DNA of 64,000 nucleotides from assembly GCF_900167255.1 (NCBI RefSeq), contig NZ_FUYB01000018.1, positions 1 through 64,000 of the forward strand, in the 5' to 3' direction. The position numbers and the translations under genes were made by a program. Under the pieces are notes generated by a model that saw only the letters and a program-made list of their open reading frames with translations, searched no databases and was not told the origin of the DNA. Source of the DNA: Thiothrix eikelboomii (lineage in GTDB: Bacteria > Pseudomonadota > Gammaproteobacteria > Thiotrichales > Thiotrichaceae). Shown here one piece after another: positions 1-9,110 of this stretch (position 1 is the first letter of the stretch; each line of letters begins with the position of its first letter).

Positions 1-261
1 AACTACAAAGCCGCTTGGTATGGGCGCACCGTGGTTCAGATTGACCAATGGAAGCCCAGTTCTAAAACCTGTTCCTGCTGTGGTTTCAAACTCGATATTT
101 TGCCGCTGTCGGTACGTGCTTGGGATTGCCCACAATGCCATACCCATCATCACCGTGACCAGAATGCTGCAAAGAATATTAAAGCCGAGGGACTCTCGGT
201 GTTAGCCTTTGGAGAGTGTGTCAGTGGGGCTGGGAAATGCTCAGCCTCCAACGCTCGATGA
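1..261 (+). CDS. tnpB: TnpB-like RNA-guided nuclease, C-terminal fragment (cut by window edge)
   Basis: The frame is open from base 1 to the TGA at 259-261 and encodes the C-terminal 86 residues. It shows the zinc ribbon (SSKTCSCCG and, 25 residues on, CPQCH) and then HHRDQNAAKNI, the RuvC-III stretch with the last catalytic aspartate. TnpB proteins are RNA-guided DNA nucleases of IS200/IS605 and IS607 elements that help keep the element in place. An internal GTG or ATG could be called as a start but would cut the ribbon domain, so this is the end of a longer gene. Whether the whole protein is intact cannot be seen here. Confidence 0.88.
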   Translation, partial: NYKAAWYGRTVVQIDQWKPSSKTCSCCGFKLDILPLSVRAWDCPQCHTHHHRDQNAAKNIKAEGLSVLAFGECVSGAGKCSASNAR

Positions 262-300
262 ATGAGGAATCACCTGACTTTAGTCGGGGGAGAAGGTCAA
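1..300 (+). mobile_element. Right end of an IS200/IS605-type element
   Basis: This holds the 3' part of a tnpB-like gene and a right-end structure, with the left part outside the window. After the tnpB stop there is an imperfect hairpin at 273-288 (CCTGAC, loop TTTA, GTCGGG with one G-T pair), then GGGGAGAAGGTCAA ending near 300. A hairpin followed by a short G-rich stretch and TCAA is the usual layout of IS200/IS605 right ends, and in this family the 3' end of tnpB plus the right end also encodes the guide (omega) RNA. The element abuts the surface-protein pseudogene on the other strand at its stop codon. The exact end is inferred from similarity to the family layout. Confidence 0.75.
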
Positions 301-3300
301 TTTACGGTCACTTCAAAGAACACTTCTCCCTGTGAACCCGGTTGAAGTTGCCCTACAAAGCTCCATTTTAGAGCTACTCCGGTGACGGTCGGTGTGCAAG
401 TGCTTAGTTCAGGTGGTGTTGTGCCACACTGTTGACTAGCCCCTACTAATTGAGTGAAATCGGGCACACGGTCATAGATGATCAGTTCGTTTAGCTGGCC
501 ATTCCCTAGGTTCTCATAACTAATAGTATAGCGTAGGGTCTCTCCGGGTAAGGCGAGATTACCTTGGATATTACGTGTCATATTCCACACTGATTTGCTG
601 AGTTTTAGCTTGCCTGCACCTGCAATGGGGCTGGTCGAGCCTGCATGGGTAAGGGTGACATCGCTGAGGGTTTGCTCCACCACAGCAGCTACTAGGCTGC
701 CATCACCGTAGCTAAACTGGCTGGTGAGGTTCAAGGTATGCGCTGCCCCATCACTGGCATTGGCTGGGGCTAGGACTTTAGCGAGCAGGCAGACTGTTTC
801 ACCCGCTCTAACGGCGAGGCTACCTGAGAGCTGAGCTTCGCCACCCTCCAGTACTGCATTGCAATTGGTATCCACAAATAAGACGGCTCCCCAGTGCAGC
901 TGATTGGGATCGGCGTCTTCTGCTAGGCTAAAACTCACCGAGCCATCAGCAGGTGTACTGAAACGATGTGGGTAGCTAGTTGTTGAACCGGGTAGAATCG
1001 TTTGGCTATGCTCAAGCGTGAACTGGGGTAGTTTCACATCCCCAAAATCTATGCCATTGACCGATGCTGTGTTGACGGTGACTGTCACACTGTTCGAGGT
1101 TGTGGACACATAGCCGTTCGGATCAGCAGCCACAGGTGGGCAAATACTGGGTTGTGGCAGGCTTGCTGTCGCGGCTTCATACACGAGGTAATTATCGGCA
1201 GCGGCTGATTGTACTGAGCTGAAGCGATAACTGCCATCGGCGGCTGTTTGGGTACTGCGGCAAGTATTGGCTGCCTTGTCGTAGAGAACCATCGTGATAT
1301 TTTTGAGTCCGGTTTCATTGTTATTGACACCGTTGACATTGGCATCATGATAGACCTTACCTGCTATCGTAAAGCCACTAGGATTGAAAGTTAGCGCATA
1401 GTCTTCGGTTTCACCAGTGGTCACGGCGCTAGTGGCATCCAAGTCTGCGCTGTTTGACCAACGGAAGCGGGCATAGACGGTCGGAGTCACGGCGGTGACA
1501 GGTGGAGTGATACTAAATGTCAGTGTACCCGTGGCACTATTCAAATCACCAGCGGCATTGTCTTGCAGATTCAGCGCTACCTGTTCGATACTCTCAAAGC
1601 TTTGGTTGCCATTCCAGTCGATCCAGCCTTGCAAATAGCCTGCTGAACCCTTAACGGTCGCGCCAAGGTTAGTTGTTAGGCCAGGTGTTAACGTAGGCAT
1701 AGTGACTCCATCTTCATCATTCACACCCGTGGTGTTGTCCCCTGTTGAATGGGCCGAAGGTTGGTCGCCAGTATCTGCATCAGGTTTGATGCTACCCAAA
1801 TAGTAATCGGTGGTATCGGAGAGGGTTGCCATCGTGAGATTAGACACAGGTGTCAAGGTCGTGGGAGTTGAGCCACCACTGGCTGTCTTACGCAGATAAT
1901 GGCCTTGGCTAGCGGGATAGCCGGTGGGAAGGTCACCGTAGTCAAAGTTAGACCAGACTCCAAAAGCAAGTGCTTGCTTGCCACCGGTTAGCATACTGAC
2001 CATTACACTGGATACCTCTTTGGAAAAGCTTAGCAGTGTGCCGCCGCTAGCAGCGGGGATCTCGCTCATGAAAACGGTCTTGCCACCATTCGAAAACTGG
2101 GCATTGAGTGCGCCAGTGGCTTCAATGGGTTGCCACGCCATCCCATCCGTTGTCACGGTATGCGATTCATTGGCTGCCCCAGTATCTTCTGCATTGGCAG
2201 TGACGATATCAGTTGGTAGGCCTAGGCCATTTAGGGTGGTAGTAAAGGTTATGGTGTAGCTAGGGTCTGCCCCTGCATTAAGATTCGCTAGACCTAAAGG
2301 ATTGAGTCCGCTATACAGATTATCCAGCTGATCGCCGGACTCAGACCCGGTGTTATAAGACGTGAGTGTTGCAGTGATGTTGGAGATTTGAGCATTGATT
2401 TGCAGACCATTGCCTAGTGTCCAGCTTTTTCTAACGATACTACCGGGATTGAATTGACTGACCGCTCCACATGACCAGTCGAGCCAGAAAATATCGTTAG
2501 GATAAATGCCAGAGCCTCCCGTGGCATAACCTGAGCCTGATCCACTGAATTCTGTTCCACAATTAATCAAGGCTGGTGAATTAACGGTGATGATATAATC
2601 CTCCACCTCACCATCGCTAGCAGTGTTGGCAAAATTGGCTGCGGTTAACGTATCGGTTGTCAGGCGGAAACGCGCAGTGGTGACTCCTGTTGCCATCACT
2701 GTGCCAAAATTAGCAAAGTTCAAAGGACCGGTTGCACCATTGTTGAAGGGTACGCTTGCAAATTCGTTAGTATCGAAGCTGTTATTGCCATTGAAATCTA
2801 CCCAGGCATACAAGGTACCGGCGCCGCTGCCCGTTAGGTTGGCAGCGGGGATCGTATAACTGCTAGCGCCCACGCTGAGGGTTGGGAAAGTCGTGACACC
2901 ATCATCATCACTACCATCCGCATCTGCGTTGGTACTTGGTAGCGCCGCTGGGTCATTGTCGATGTTTGTGCCTAGATACAGCGAAAGTGCCAAGGTATGG
3001 GTTGCCTCACCATAGCTGAGCTTAGCATCCGAGCGATCAGTAAAGGGGAAGTATTCTGTTGGGCAGAATACACCGTCATTGGTATCAGCCGGGTTCGCAT
3101 ACCCCACTAAAGACCAAGCACCGGTGGCGGTCTCGATATAATAAACTCGACCATTGTCATTACGGATAACCACCAGATTGCCCTTTGCGTCCGACATTTG
3201 CGCACCAAAATAGACGCTATTGTTAATGCCTGTATTAGCGATAAGGGTTGCAATCCCCGTACTAGGGTCTAGCCTGAACAATTTGCTATTGTTCGCTAAA

Positions 3301-3840
3301 TAATAAAGCTGATGGTCGATGGGGTTGTAACCCATATCCCAGAAATTGGCAAAGCCTGTACTATTGCCCGTAATGGGTACCGTTGCCACCACAGTACGGG
3401 TATCCACATTGATGGTGAGCAAATTAGTATTACTGCGGATATATAAATAGCCGGATGGACCAAATACACCCGCTGCAGCTGGAGTGTGCACCCAAATCAG
3501 TGCCTTGACCGGTTGCATCAATCCTGATCAAATTTTGATTAGTGACATCAAAGCCATAAAGAAAATCATCACTCGCACGGTAGCCAAAGCCATTCACCTC
3601 TTTACCCACATTATTGGGTAGATTCTGAAGGGTATGGTTATTTAGGTCGACAATGGCTGTTCTCCCGTTAGTACCATACACTTGTAACAGTTCATTGCTA
3701 CAGGTGAAGGGGGTACTACCTAAGGCTGCCCCCTTGAGACTCAGGCCTAGAATTAGCCCAATAATCCATATGAGTAGGCGTGCAAAGCGATGAGCAGATA
3801 ACTGCTCTGCTTTCCTAGAAAAATGGGTTCGACGGTCTAT
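297..3840 (-). pseudogene. Large secreted GEVED/SdrD-B-type surface protein, frameshifted, no clear start
   Basis: The main open frame (297-3521) encodes 1074 residues: a DUF6923-like beta-propeller part (about 1-150), a GEVED domain (ends DGEVEDYIITV), a CshA/SNF-like adhesin domain, a second GEVED domain (ends GETEDYALTF), an SdrD-B-like domain (AGKVYHDANVNG) and a DUF11-like C-terminus. The true N-terminus lies upstream in another frame (about 3485-3840): a signal-peptide-like stretch (RLLIWIIGLILGLSLKGAA) leads into the start of the propeller. The two frames join near 3481-3490 by one extra base or two missing ones. The upstream frame has no ATG before an in-frame TGA at 3853-3855. The stop codon (297-299) lies in the IS right end. 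Probably a non-functional adhesin; a sequencing error at the frameshift is the alternative. Confidence 0.75.
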
Positions 3841-3971
3841 TTTATGCTTACCTCAAAGAATAACTCCCCTTGAGCGCCCGGTTGAAGTTCTCCCGCTAAT
3901 GCCCAAGCGAGTGCAATCAACCGCAAATGGCTACACGCAGAAGGTTTTAGCGTTCTGGAAAAAAATTGCAT
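3837..3971 (-). pseudogene. 44-residue collapsed paralogue: signal peptide joined to C-terminal tail
   Basis: A short open frame begins MQFFSRTLKPSACSHLRL, which resembles the start of the secreted protein at 4317-5958 ([18 protein letters not shown]). After LIALA it goes directly into WALAGELQPGAQGELFFE and VSIK, which matches the last residues of both neighbours (WSFVGQLQPGSQGEVFFE and WSFTGQLRPGSQGEVFYD). Everything between the signal peptide and the last 22 residues of a GEVED-type protein is missing. This looks like an in-frame internal deletion of a third family member. Its end overlaps the signal-peptide frame of the 297-3840 gene. Such a short product is unlikely to do the family job. 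Confidence 0.65.
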
Positions 3972-3993
3972 AATAAGCCCCATTCAAACAGCG

Positions 3994-4019
3994 GCTTGAA
4001 ACTAGTGAGGGTTTCAAGC
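3994..4019. repeat. Perfect 9-bp inverted repeat (hairpin)
   Basis: GCTTGAAAC (3994-4002) and GTTTCAAGC (4011-4019) form a 9-bp stem with an 8-base loop, followed on the plus strand by TGGCTTTTTATT. It lies just upstream of the collapsed minus-strand ORF at 3837-3971. It could be a plus-strand terminator-like hairpin or a leader structure of the minus-strand gene. The rest of 3972-4266 is AT-rich with no coding signal I can support. Confidence 0.5.
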
Positions 4020-4266
4020 TGGCTTTTTATTATTTATTCATTCATGACAAGACGCTAACCTGACAAGGACTGAGGTAGGCGTTCACGCCTTTTGTCAAGC
4101 TCGTATCTATTTGTCGATCAGTATTGATTATTTAATATAAAAAATTAATTAGCCCATAAATTCAATATTGATTCTAGATATAAAAAGCTTGCTAGAGCCT
4201 GAGGCGGCTAATTTTTTTGTAACAAGAATTAATCAGTAGATGGCTAATCATCAATCATCCCTAAAC

Positions 4267-4290
4267 AAAAAAGGCGCCGTAGCGCCTTTC
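4267..4290 (-). terminator. Rho-independent terminator of the GEVED-type gene
   Basis: AAAGGCGC (4270-4277), loop CGTA, GCGCCTTT (4282-4289) forms an 8-bp GC-rich stem; read on the minus strand it is followed by a run of T. It lies 27 bp after the stop codon of the gene ending at 4317, so it fits as that gene's terminator. Confidence 0.8.
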
Positions 4291-4316
4291 TGTTTGCAGT
4301 TATTGAGACAGTCTAG

Positions 4317-5958
4317 TTATTCGACGATCACATCATAAAAGACCTCACCCTGCGACCCGGGTCGCAGCTGCCCCGTAAAACTCCACTCCAAGTCCTCGCC
4401 TGAGATGAAAGAGGTACAGGCAGAAAGTTCAGGTGGGGTCGTACCGCATTGCTGACTCGCCCCAACCAATTGGGTATAGGTGGGTACACGGTCATAGACG
4501 ATCAATTCATCCAACTGGCCATCACCAATATTTTCATAAGCAGACGAAGGTAGTACCTGCGGCTAGGCCAGGCATACTCGCCCAATTTAAGGTGACCGTC
4601 CCGCCACTTGTGCCATTGGGTACGGCAACACTAGTAAACTCATCATTATCAAATGTGCCATTGCCATCCATATCTATCCAGCCATATAAAGTGGCTGCAC
4701 TGCCCGTGGTGTTGGTCACTGTAGCGTTCACGGCGTAACTGGAAGCACCGGAAGTGAGTGTTGGGAATGATGTCACACCATCCTCATCATCCGTATTATT
4801 GGTATCGTCACCTTTCGCATCGGAGGAGGCGAGTGACCCGGCATCGGCATCCAGCAGACTCCCCAACTGAAGGCCGTTGAGGATAACATGGTTGGTGTCG
4901 CCGTAGCTGGCGGGTGCATCACTGTAGTCCCGTTGTACCGGCGGCACATCCCGGTAATCCACATCGCCGCCGGTACTGACATCGCCGTCCGCATCGGTAA
5001 AGTTATCAGTCTGTGTATTGTCGTAGTTACCATTAACATCCACAAAGCTATCCCCGTTATCTCGGGTATTGTCCAAACCATTGATGCCCACCGCACCATC
5101 CGTCCGACCATCATTATTCGCATCAGTCAAGCCTGCACCGGATTCCACAATATCTTTCAGGCCATCATTATCTGAGTCGAGATCTAGGTAATCAGGCTCA
5201 TCCAGTCCATCTTTATTCATGGGAGTCAAACCACCGACATAGTTGAGGTCTACTCCCTCACTATTGACCGTACCCGCTGGCGCAATATAACCCCTGGTAC
5301 TTTGTGCCTCGATATTATCGGGGATGCCATCATTATCGCTATCGAGATCTTCGGCGTTGGGAATGCCGTCGCTATCGGTGTCTTCGCACACGATACAACC
5401 TGCAATACAGTAATTAATGCTGTACGTACCCGATCCCGTAGCGATAAACCGTAATCTCAGGGAATTGACGCTCGGATTACGGATCGACCAATGATACAAA
5501 CCATTACCTGAACCATTGAACTGGGGATAGGTAATAGTCGAAACAGGAGTGTAGGTACCCGCCACTCGCTCCTGGAATTCAATATTGATAGTGCCAATAA
5601 AACTTGAGGTGCTGCTCACATCCGTGAAACGGATAATATCATCGGTTGTGGCGGGAGCACCTGAACAGGAAATACCGAAGGAACTGGATGCAGAGCTAGT
5701 ACCACCGCTGGAGCTACCGTTCTGGGTGCGACAACTGGAACCGGAGACGGTCGCAGCTCCACCGGTACATTCATACACATCTAGGATACCGTCGTTATCG
5801 TCATCCAGATCGCTGCTGTCAATCACGCCATCGTTGTCAATATCCGCTGCAAAGGCCACCCCGCCAATGCCAATTGCGAAGTATAAGCTAAGCGCTAAGA
5901 TCAGCGGGCGCAGCGAATGGCAAACGGAGGTTTCCGACTTTCTGAAAAAAAATTGCAT
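4317..5958 (-). pseudogene. Secreted thrombospondin type 3/GEVED protein with internal deletion and frameshift
   Basis: The 5' part (4534-5958, 474 residues) starts with a signal peptide ([15 protein letters not shown], probable cleavage AFA-AD), then calcium-binding type-3 repeats ([38 protein letters not shown]), a middle beta domain and the first two thirds of a GEVED domain. Within AAGTTFV the frame breaks. In another frame the sequence continues [19 protein letters not shown] to a stop at 4317, matching the C-terminus of the 297-3840 protein (YENLGNGQLNELIIYDRVP). The end of the GEVED domain and all that should follow is gone. The join near 4540-4548 looks like an out-of-frame deletion. 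If translated, the product would be secreted but lack its C-terminus. Confidence 0.75.
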
Positions 5959-6317
5959 AACTGGATCTCGTTAAGGCAACAGTCTACAACTAGCCATCAG
6001 GATGCTATGGGTCGTCGAAGGACTTCAAACCCGCCTTGTTTTATTTTTATTCATTTCATGACCGTCGCTTCAGACTGCTCAATCTGAAAAAACTTGGCCT
6101 GAGTGAGAAATTTTTTATCAGTTTATAGATCTTATCAAAACTAAGCTAGTAATAAATTTAATTAATTTGCTAATAAATTAAACATTGATTTTACCTACAA
6201 AAATAAGCCTGTCAAGTAATCTTAGTAAATTACTCAGGTTTGAAGGATTCTCGGATAGAATGGAGCAAGCGTCACACACTTTTGGAGATCTTAGTGTGGG
6301 TGGTCTAGGGTATACGC
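5959..6317. other. AT-rich intergenic stretch
   Basis: This is the upstream region of the minus-strand gene at 4317-5958. It is AT-rich (for example around 6120-6190) and probably carries that gene's promoter, but no -35/-10 pair stands out enough to place it. A plus-strand open frame from 6185 has no recognisable content. Confidence 0.4.
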
Positions 6318-6479
6318 CTACCAGCGCACATCCTCATAAATATCATCTAGACACAGTCCCACCCGATAGCTGTTTGCTCCTTGTCTGCACTCCACCAGCA
6401 TTACATCAGGATAATAAAATCGCTCCCCCTGCTCGATGCGTAGTTTCATGTCATTGGGGAATGCATACTCTACAGCCGC
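6318..6479 (-). pseudogene. Uma2-family nuclease remnant with internal deletion
   Basis: The minus-strand frame between TAA (upstream of 6479) and TAG (6318-6320) reads EYAFPNDMKLRIEQGERF, YYPDVMLVEC, then RVGLCLDDIYEDVRW. The first part resembles the core of Uma2 (DUF820) proteins, for example SDMKTVIQHKGQRFAYYPDI in the intact copy at 57728-58306. The last part resembles a Uma2 C-terminus. The EVL and K residues of the PD-(D/E)XK-type core and the segment between are missing, and there is no start codon at the expected N-terminus. It is a decayed copy, not a gene. Confidence 0.55.
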
Positions 6480-6602
6480 TTAACCTTTCCTTTGGTAGGA
6501 TTTATTGGGAAAAATCAAATTTCCTGACCTAAACTCACATAAAACCAATAAATCGAACGGTTAGCCTAAAACAGTTGGCCTAAATTTGCGTGGAGTTTAT
6601 GT

Positions 6603-7832
6603 GTGGACTATCAGCTTTCTGCTGAAACGGAACAAATTAGCTTTAAGCCTAGCTTAAAATTTTTACTGATTGAGAGTAAATCACCAGTACGCTTAGATCT
6701 TGAACTCACTCTCCGTAAACGCTTTCCGAATGCGCTGATTGAACGCTTATTCCCTGAGGGGCTGGCTGCACTAGCGGCAACTCTCAATTGGCAGAAATAT
6801 GATTTAGTGATTATCGCCACCGAAGTCATTGAGCCGGATTTGGCTTGGTTGCAGAGTATTCAACGCACACGGGCGGGTTTGCCGCTGGTGATTGTCCTGA
6901 CTGAGGATGAGAGCTTAGGGTTTGAAGTGGTGTGGGCAGGGGCTGATCTTGCTTTACCTTTACAGGCTTCACCTCAGCAACTAGCCATCTGCTTAGATAA
7001 TTTGTTAGAAGTGAGTCGCGCCTTAAAACGTTATCCACTCCATTTACCTCAATGGCATTTTCAAGAGCTACTGCATAATAGTGATAATTCGATTATTTTT
7101 TTAGCTGAAAACCGCCATCACCAGCTCGCGGTAATTAAGCGTTTTAAGTTTGATGTCAGTGGTGTGGGCAATCAGGCTTTTGCGAGTTTTTTGCAAGATG
7201 CTAAATTACTCACCGCATTGCAACACCCCGGTTTAGTGCATTTGTTGGATGTGGGCGTATCCTGTAATGCAGTCGTCATTATCATGGAGTATGTGCAAGG
7301 GCAAACTTTACGTGCATTGCTGACTCAACACAGTGAGCTAACTTTAGCCACTATCTTGGCTTGGTTTAAGCAAATTACTGAAGCGCTTGGGGTGATCCAT
7401 GCGTTAGGTTTATTGCATCGTGATCTGAAAGCTTCGAATATTGTGATGCGCGCTGATACGACCCCTGTCCTCTTAGACTATGGTATTGAAAGTAGCGTGA
7501 TGCTCAGTAGTGGCTTTTTGCAAGAGGATCAAATCTATTGCACGCCCTTTTATGTCAGCCCCGAACGTGTGATCGGTGAACCCGCGACGATTCAATCCGA
7601 TTTGTATGCCCTAGGTATCTTGTTGTATGAAATGCTAGTGGGTGAAAAACCCTATACTGGCTCTAATTTAGGCGAAATACTACAAAAACAGCTTTTTGAT
7701 CCGCTGCCTCAATTACCTACCGCTTTAGCAGGCTATCAACCTTTGCTGAATACTTTATTGGCTAAATTGCCTGAGCAACGTCCAACCTCAGCTGAGACGG
7801 TCTTGGCTTGGTTAGCCGAGCATCCAGTTTAA
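6603..7832 (+). CDS. Pseudo-receiver/Ser-Thr protein kinase fusion
   Basis: 409 residues. Residues 18-140 resemble a response-regulator receiver fold, but the usual phospho-accepting Asp after the third strand is absent (DLVIIATEV where DLVLLD is common), so it is likely a pseudo-receiver. Residues 155-405 are a Hanks-type kinase: K179 (AVIKRF), catalytic loop HRDLKASN with D274, K276 and N279, DYG at 292 in place of DFG, and SPE in place of APE. The glycine loop is poorly conserved. There is no membrane segment, so it should be cytoplasmic. It starts at GTG 6603, seven bases after GGAG; the nearby ATG at 6599 is out of frame. Substrates are unknown. Confidence 0.82.
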   Translation: MDYQLSAETEQISFKPSLKFLLIESKSPVRLDLELTLRKRFPNALIERLFPEGLAALAATLNWQKYDLVIIATEVIEPDLAWLQSIQRTRAGLPLVIVLTEDESLGFEVVWAGADLALPLQASPQQLAICLDNLLEVSRALKRYPLHLPQWHFQELLHNSDNSIIFLAENRHHQLAVIKRFKFDVSGVGNQAFASFLQDAKLLTALQHPGLVHLLDVGVSCNAVVIIMEYVQGQTLRALLTQHSELTLATILAWFKQITEALGVIHALGLLHRDLKASNIVMRADTTPVLLDYGIESSVMLSSGFLQEDQIYCTPFYVSPERVIGEPATIQSDLYALGILLYEMLVGEKPYTGSNLGEILQKQLFDPLPQLPTALAGYQPLLNTLLAKLPEQRPTSAETVLAWLAEHPV

Positions 7833-7962
7833 TAGGTTACTTGCTTGGTTGATAAGTCTTATCAATTAATTCAAATATTTATTTTATCGAAAGCTATTTT
7901 TTGTTATAGTGTAGAGAAGGGCTAGCTAAACCTGCTGATTAGTTAATTTATAAAAAATCAAT

Positions 7963-8493
7963 ATGATACGTTTTCTTGTTGTCTTTATGCTCGCTCAGGC
8001 GGGACTGTTTGGTTTAGAAATGTTGCAGCCTGTGCAACAACAACTGATTTTGCCTTGGACTGCCTTACTAGCGGATCTTAGCGGTTGGTTTATGTCACTT
8101 TTTGATAGCCAAGTGCTCGCATCGGGTAAGGTGATTCGTCATAGTTCAACGGGCTTCGCCGTTTCGATTGAGCCGGGCTGTAATGGGGTCGAGGCGATGA
8201 TTGTCTTATTGGCCGCGATTGGTGCTTTTCCTGCTCCTTGGTTGTATAAGCTCAAAGGTTTACTCTGGGGGTTTGTAGCGATTCAAGGTCTGAATTTATT
8301 ACGGATTATGAGTCTGTTCTATTTAGGTCAATGGAGTCGTGAGCTATTTGATTGGGCTCATTTATATATTTGGCAAGCCTTAATCATGCTGGATGCTTTG
8401 GTGGTCTTTCTCATTTGGATTCGCTATTTACCCACCGAGGATTCAAGGCTTGATTCAACCAAGGATTCAGACCTAAAGGAGCAAGCTGCATGA
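7963..8493 (+). CDS. xrtH: Exosortase H
   Basis: A 176-residue multi-pass membrane protein with the exosortase signature: catalytic Cys in EPGCNGVEAM, Arg in GLNLLRIMS and His in WAHLYIWQ. Its short length and the partner gene next to it match XrtH, the exosortase that processes proteins with a C-terminal IPTL-CTERM sorting signal. Exosortases are inner-membrane transpeptidase-like proteases that remove C-terminal anchors from exported proteins, and their loci often lie near extracellular polysaccharide genes, as here. Its stop overlaps the next start (ATGA). No IPTL-type target was found in the window. Confidence 0.85.
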   Translation: MIRFLVVFMLAQAGLFGLEMLQPVQQQLILPWTALLADLSGWFMSLFDSQVLASGKVIRHSSTGFAVSIEPGCNGVEAMIVLLAAIGAFPAPWLYKLKGLLWGFVAIQGLNLLRIMSLFYLGQWSRELFDWAHLYIWQALIMLDALVVFLIWIRYLPTEDSRLDSTKDSDLKEQAA

Positions 8494-9101
8494 AGCATCG
8501 CCCTATTCAAAGGTTTATGCTGGGTGTCTTGGTGTTTCTACCCATCAGCTTTGCGCTTTGGTATTTAGCCGCACTTGTACATTTAGCACCACTGACTTGG
8601 GTCACTGAGCAATTATTGCAATGGACGTTTCCACAAGCAGTGTTATGGCTAAAGCTGGATGGTAGTACTTTAGTGCTAGCGTCTAATTTCAGCACAAATC
8701 CCTCAGGTGTGATTGTCTCACCGCCTGTTTCTGATGATTTAATGGGTTTTCATCTAAATCCCTTAATTTATACCTATAGCCTACCTCTGCTCATGGCTTT
8801 AATTCTGGCCACTCCGGCCACCAATAAATGGCAGCAATTAGGCTGGGGTGGTTTGCTATGGTTGCCGATTGCAGGTTTTAGTATGTTTTTTAGTGTACTG
8901 AAAGTATTAAGTTTTGATGTGGGCTTAGCTTTTCAGCAGCAACAAGCTTTAAGTCCGTGGATGCTAGAGATGATTGCTTTGGCTTATCAAATGGGCACCT
9001 TAATTTTACCGATGATCGCTCCGCTCGTGATTTGGATGGCCTTAAATCGAAAGTTTTTGCTAACGCTAGCGCCACAATTGCAGCGCATTTTGGCGTATTA
9101 A
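8490..9101 (+). CDS. Exosortase H-associated membrane protein
   Basis: 203 residues with an N-terminal membrane helix (FMLGVLVFLPISFALWYLAA), a soluble stretch and three further hydrophobic segments. It overlaps xrtH by 4 bp, so the two are probably translated together. A membrane protein of this size and topology regularly follows xrtH; its role is not known in detail. Function is assigned from position and topology, not from a catalytic motif. Confidence 0.72.
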   Translation: MKHRPIQRFMLGVLVFLPISFALWYLAALVHLAPLTWVTEQLLQWTFPQAVLWLKLDGSTLVLASNFSTNPSGVIVSPPVSDDLMGFHLNPLIYTYSLPLLMALILATPATNKWQQLGWGGLLWLPIAGFSMFFSVLKVLSFDVGLAFQQQQALSPWMLEMIALAYQMGTLILPMIAPLVIWMALNRKFLLTLAPQLQRILAY

Positions 9102-9110
9102 CAGGTTGTG

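Noticed and set aside
6185-6532. A 115-codon plus-strand frame before the kinase gene
   Set aside because: No ribosome site or recognisable content; it runs opposite a clear Uma2 remnant.
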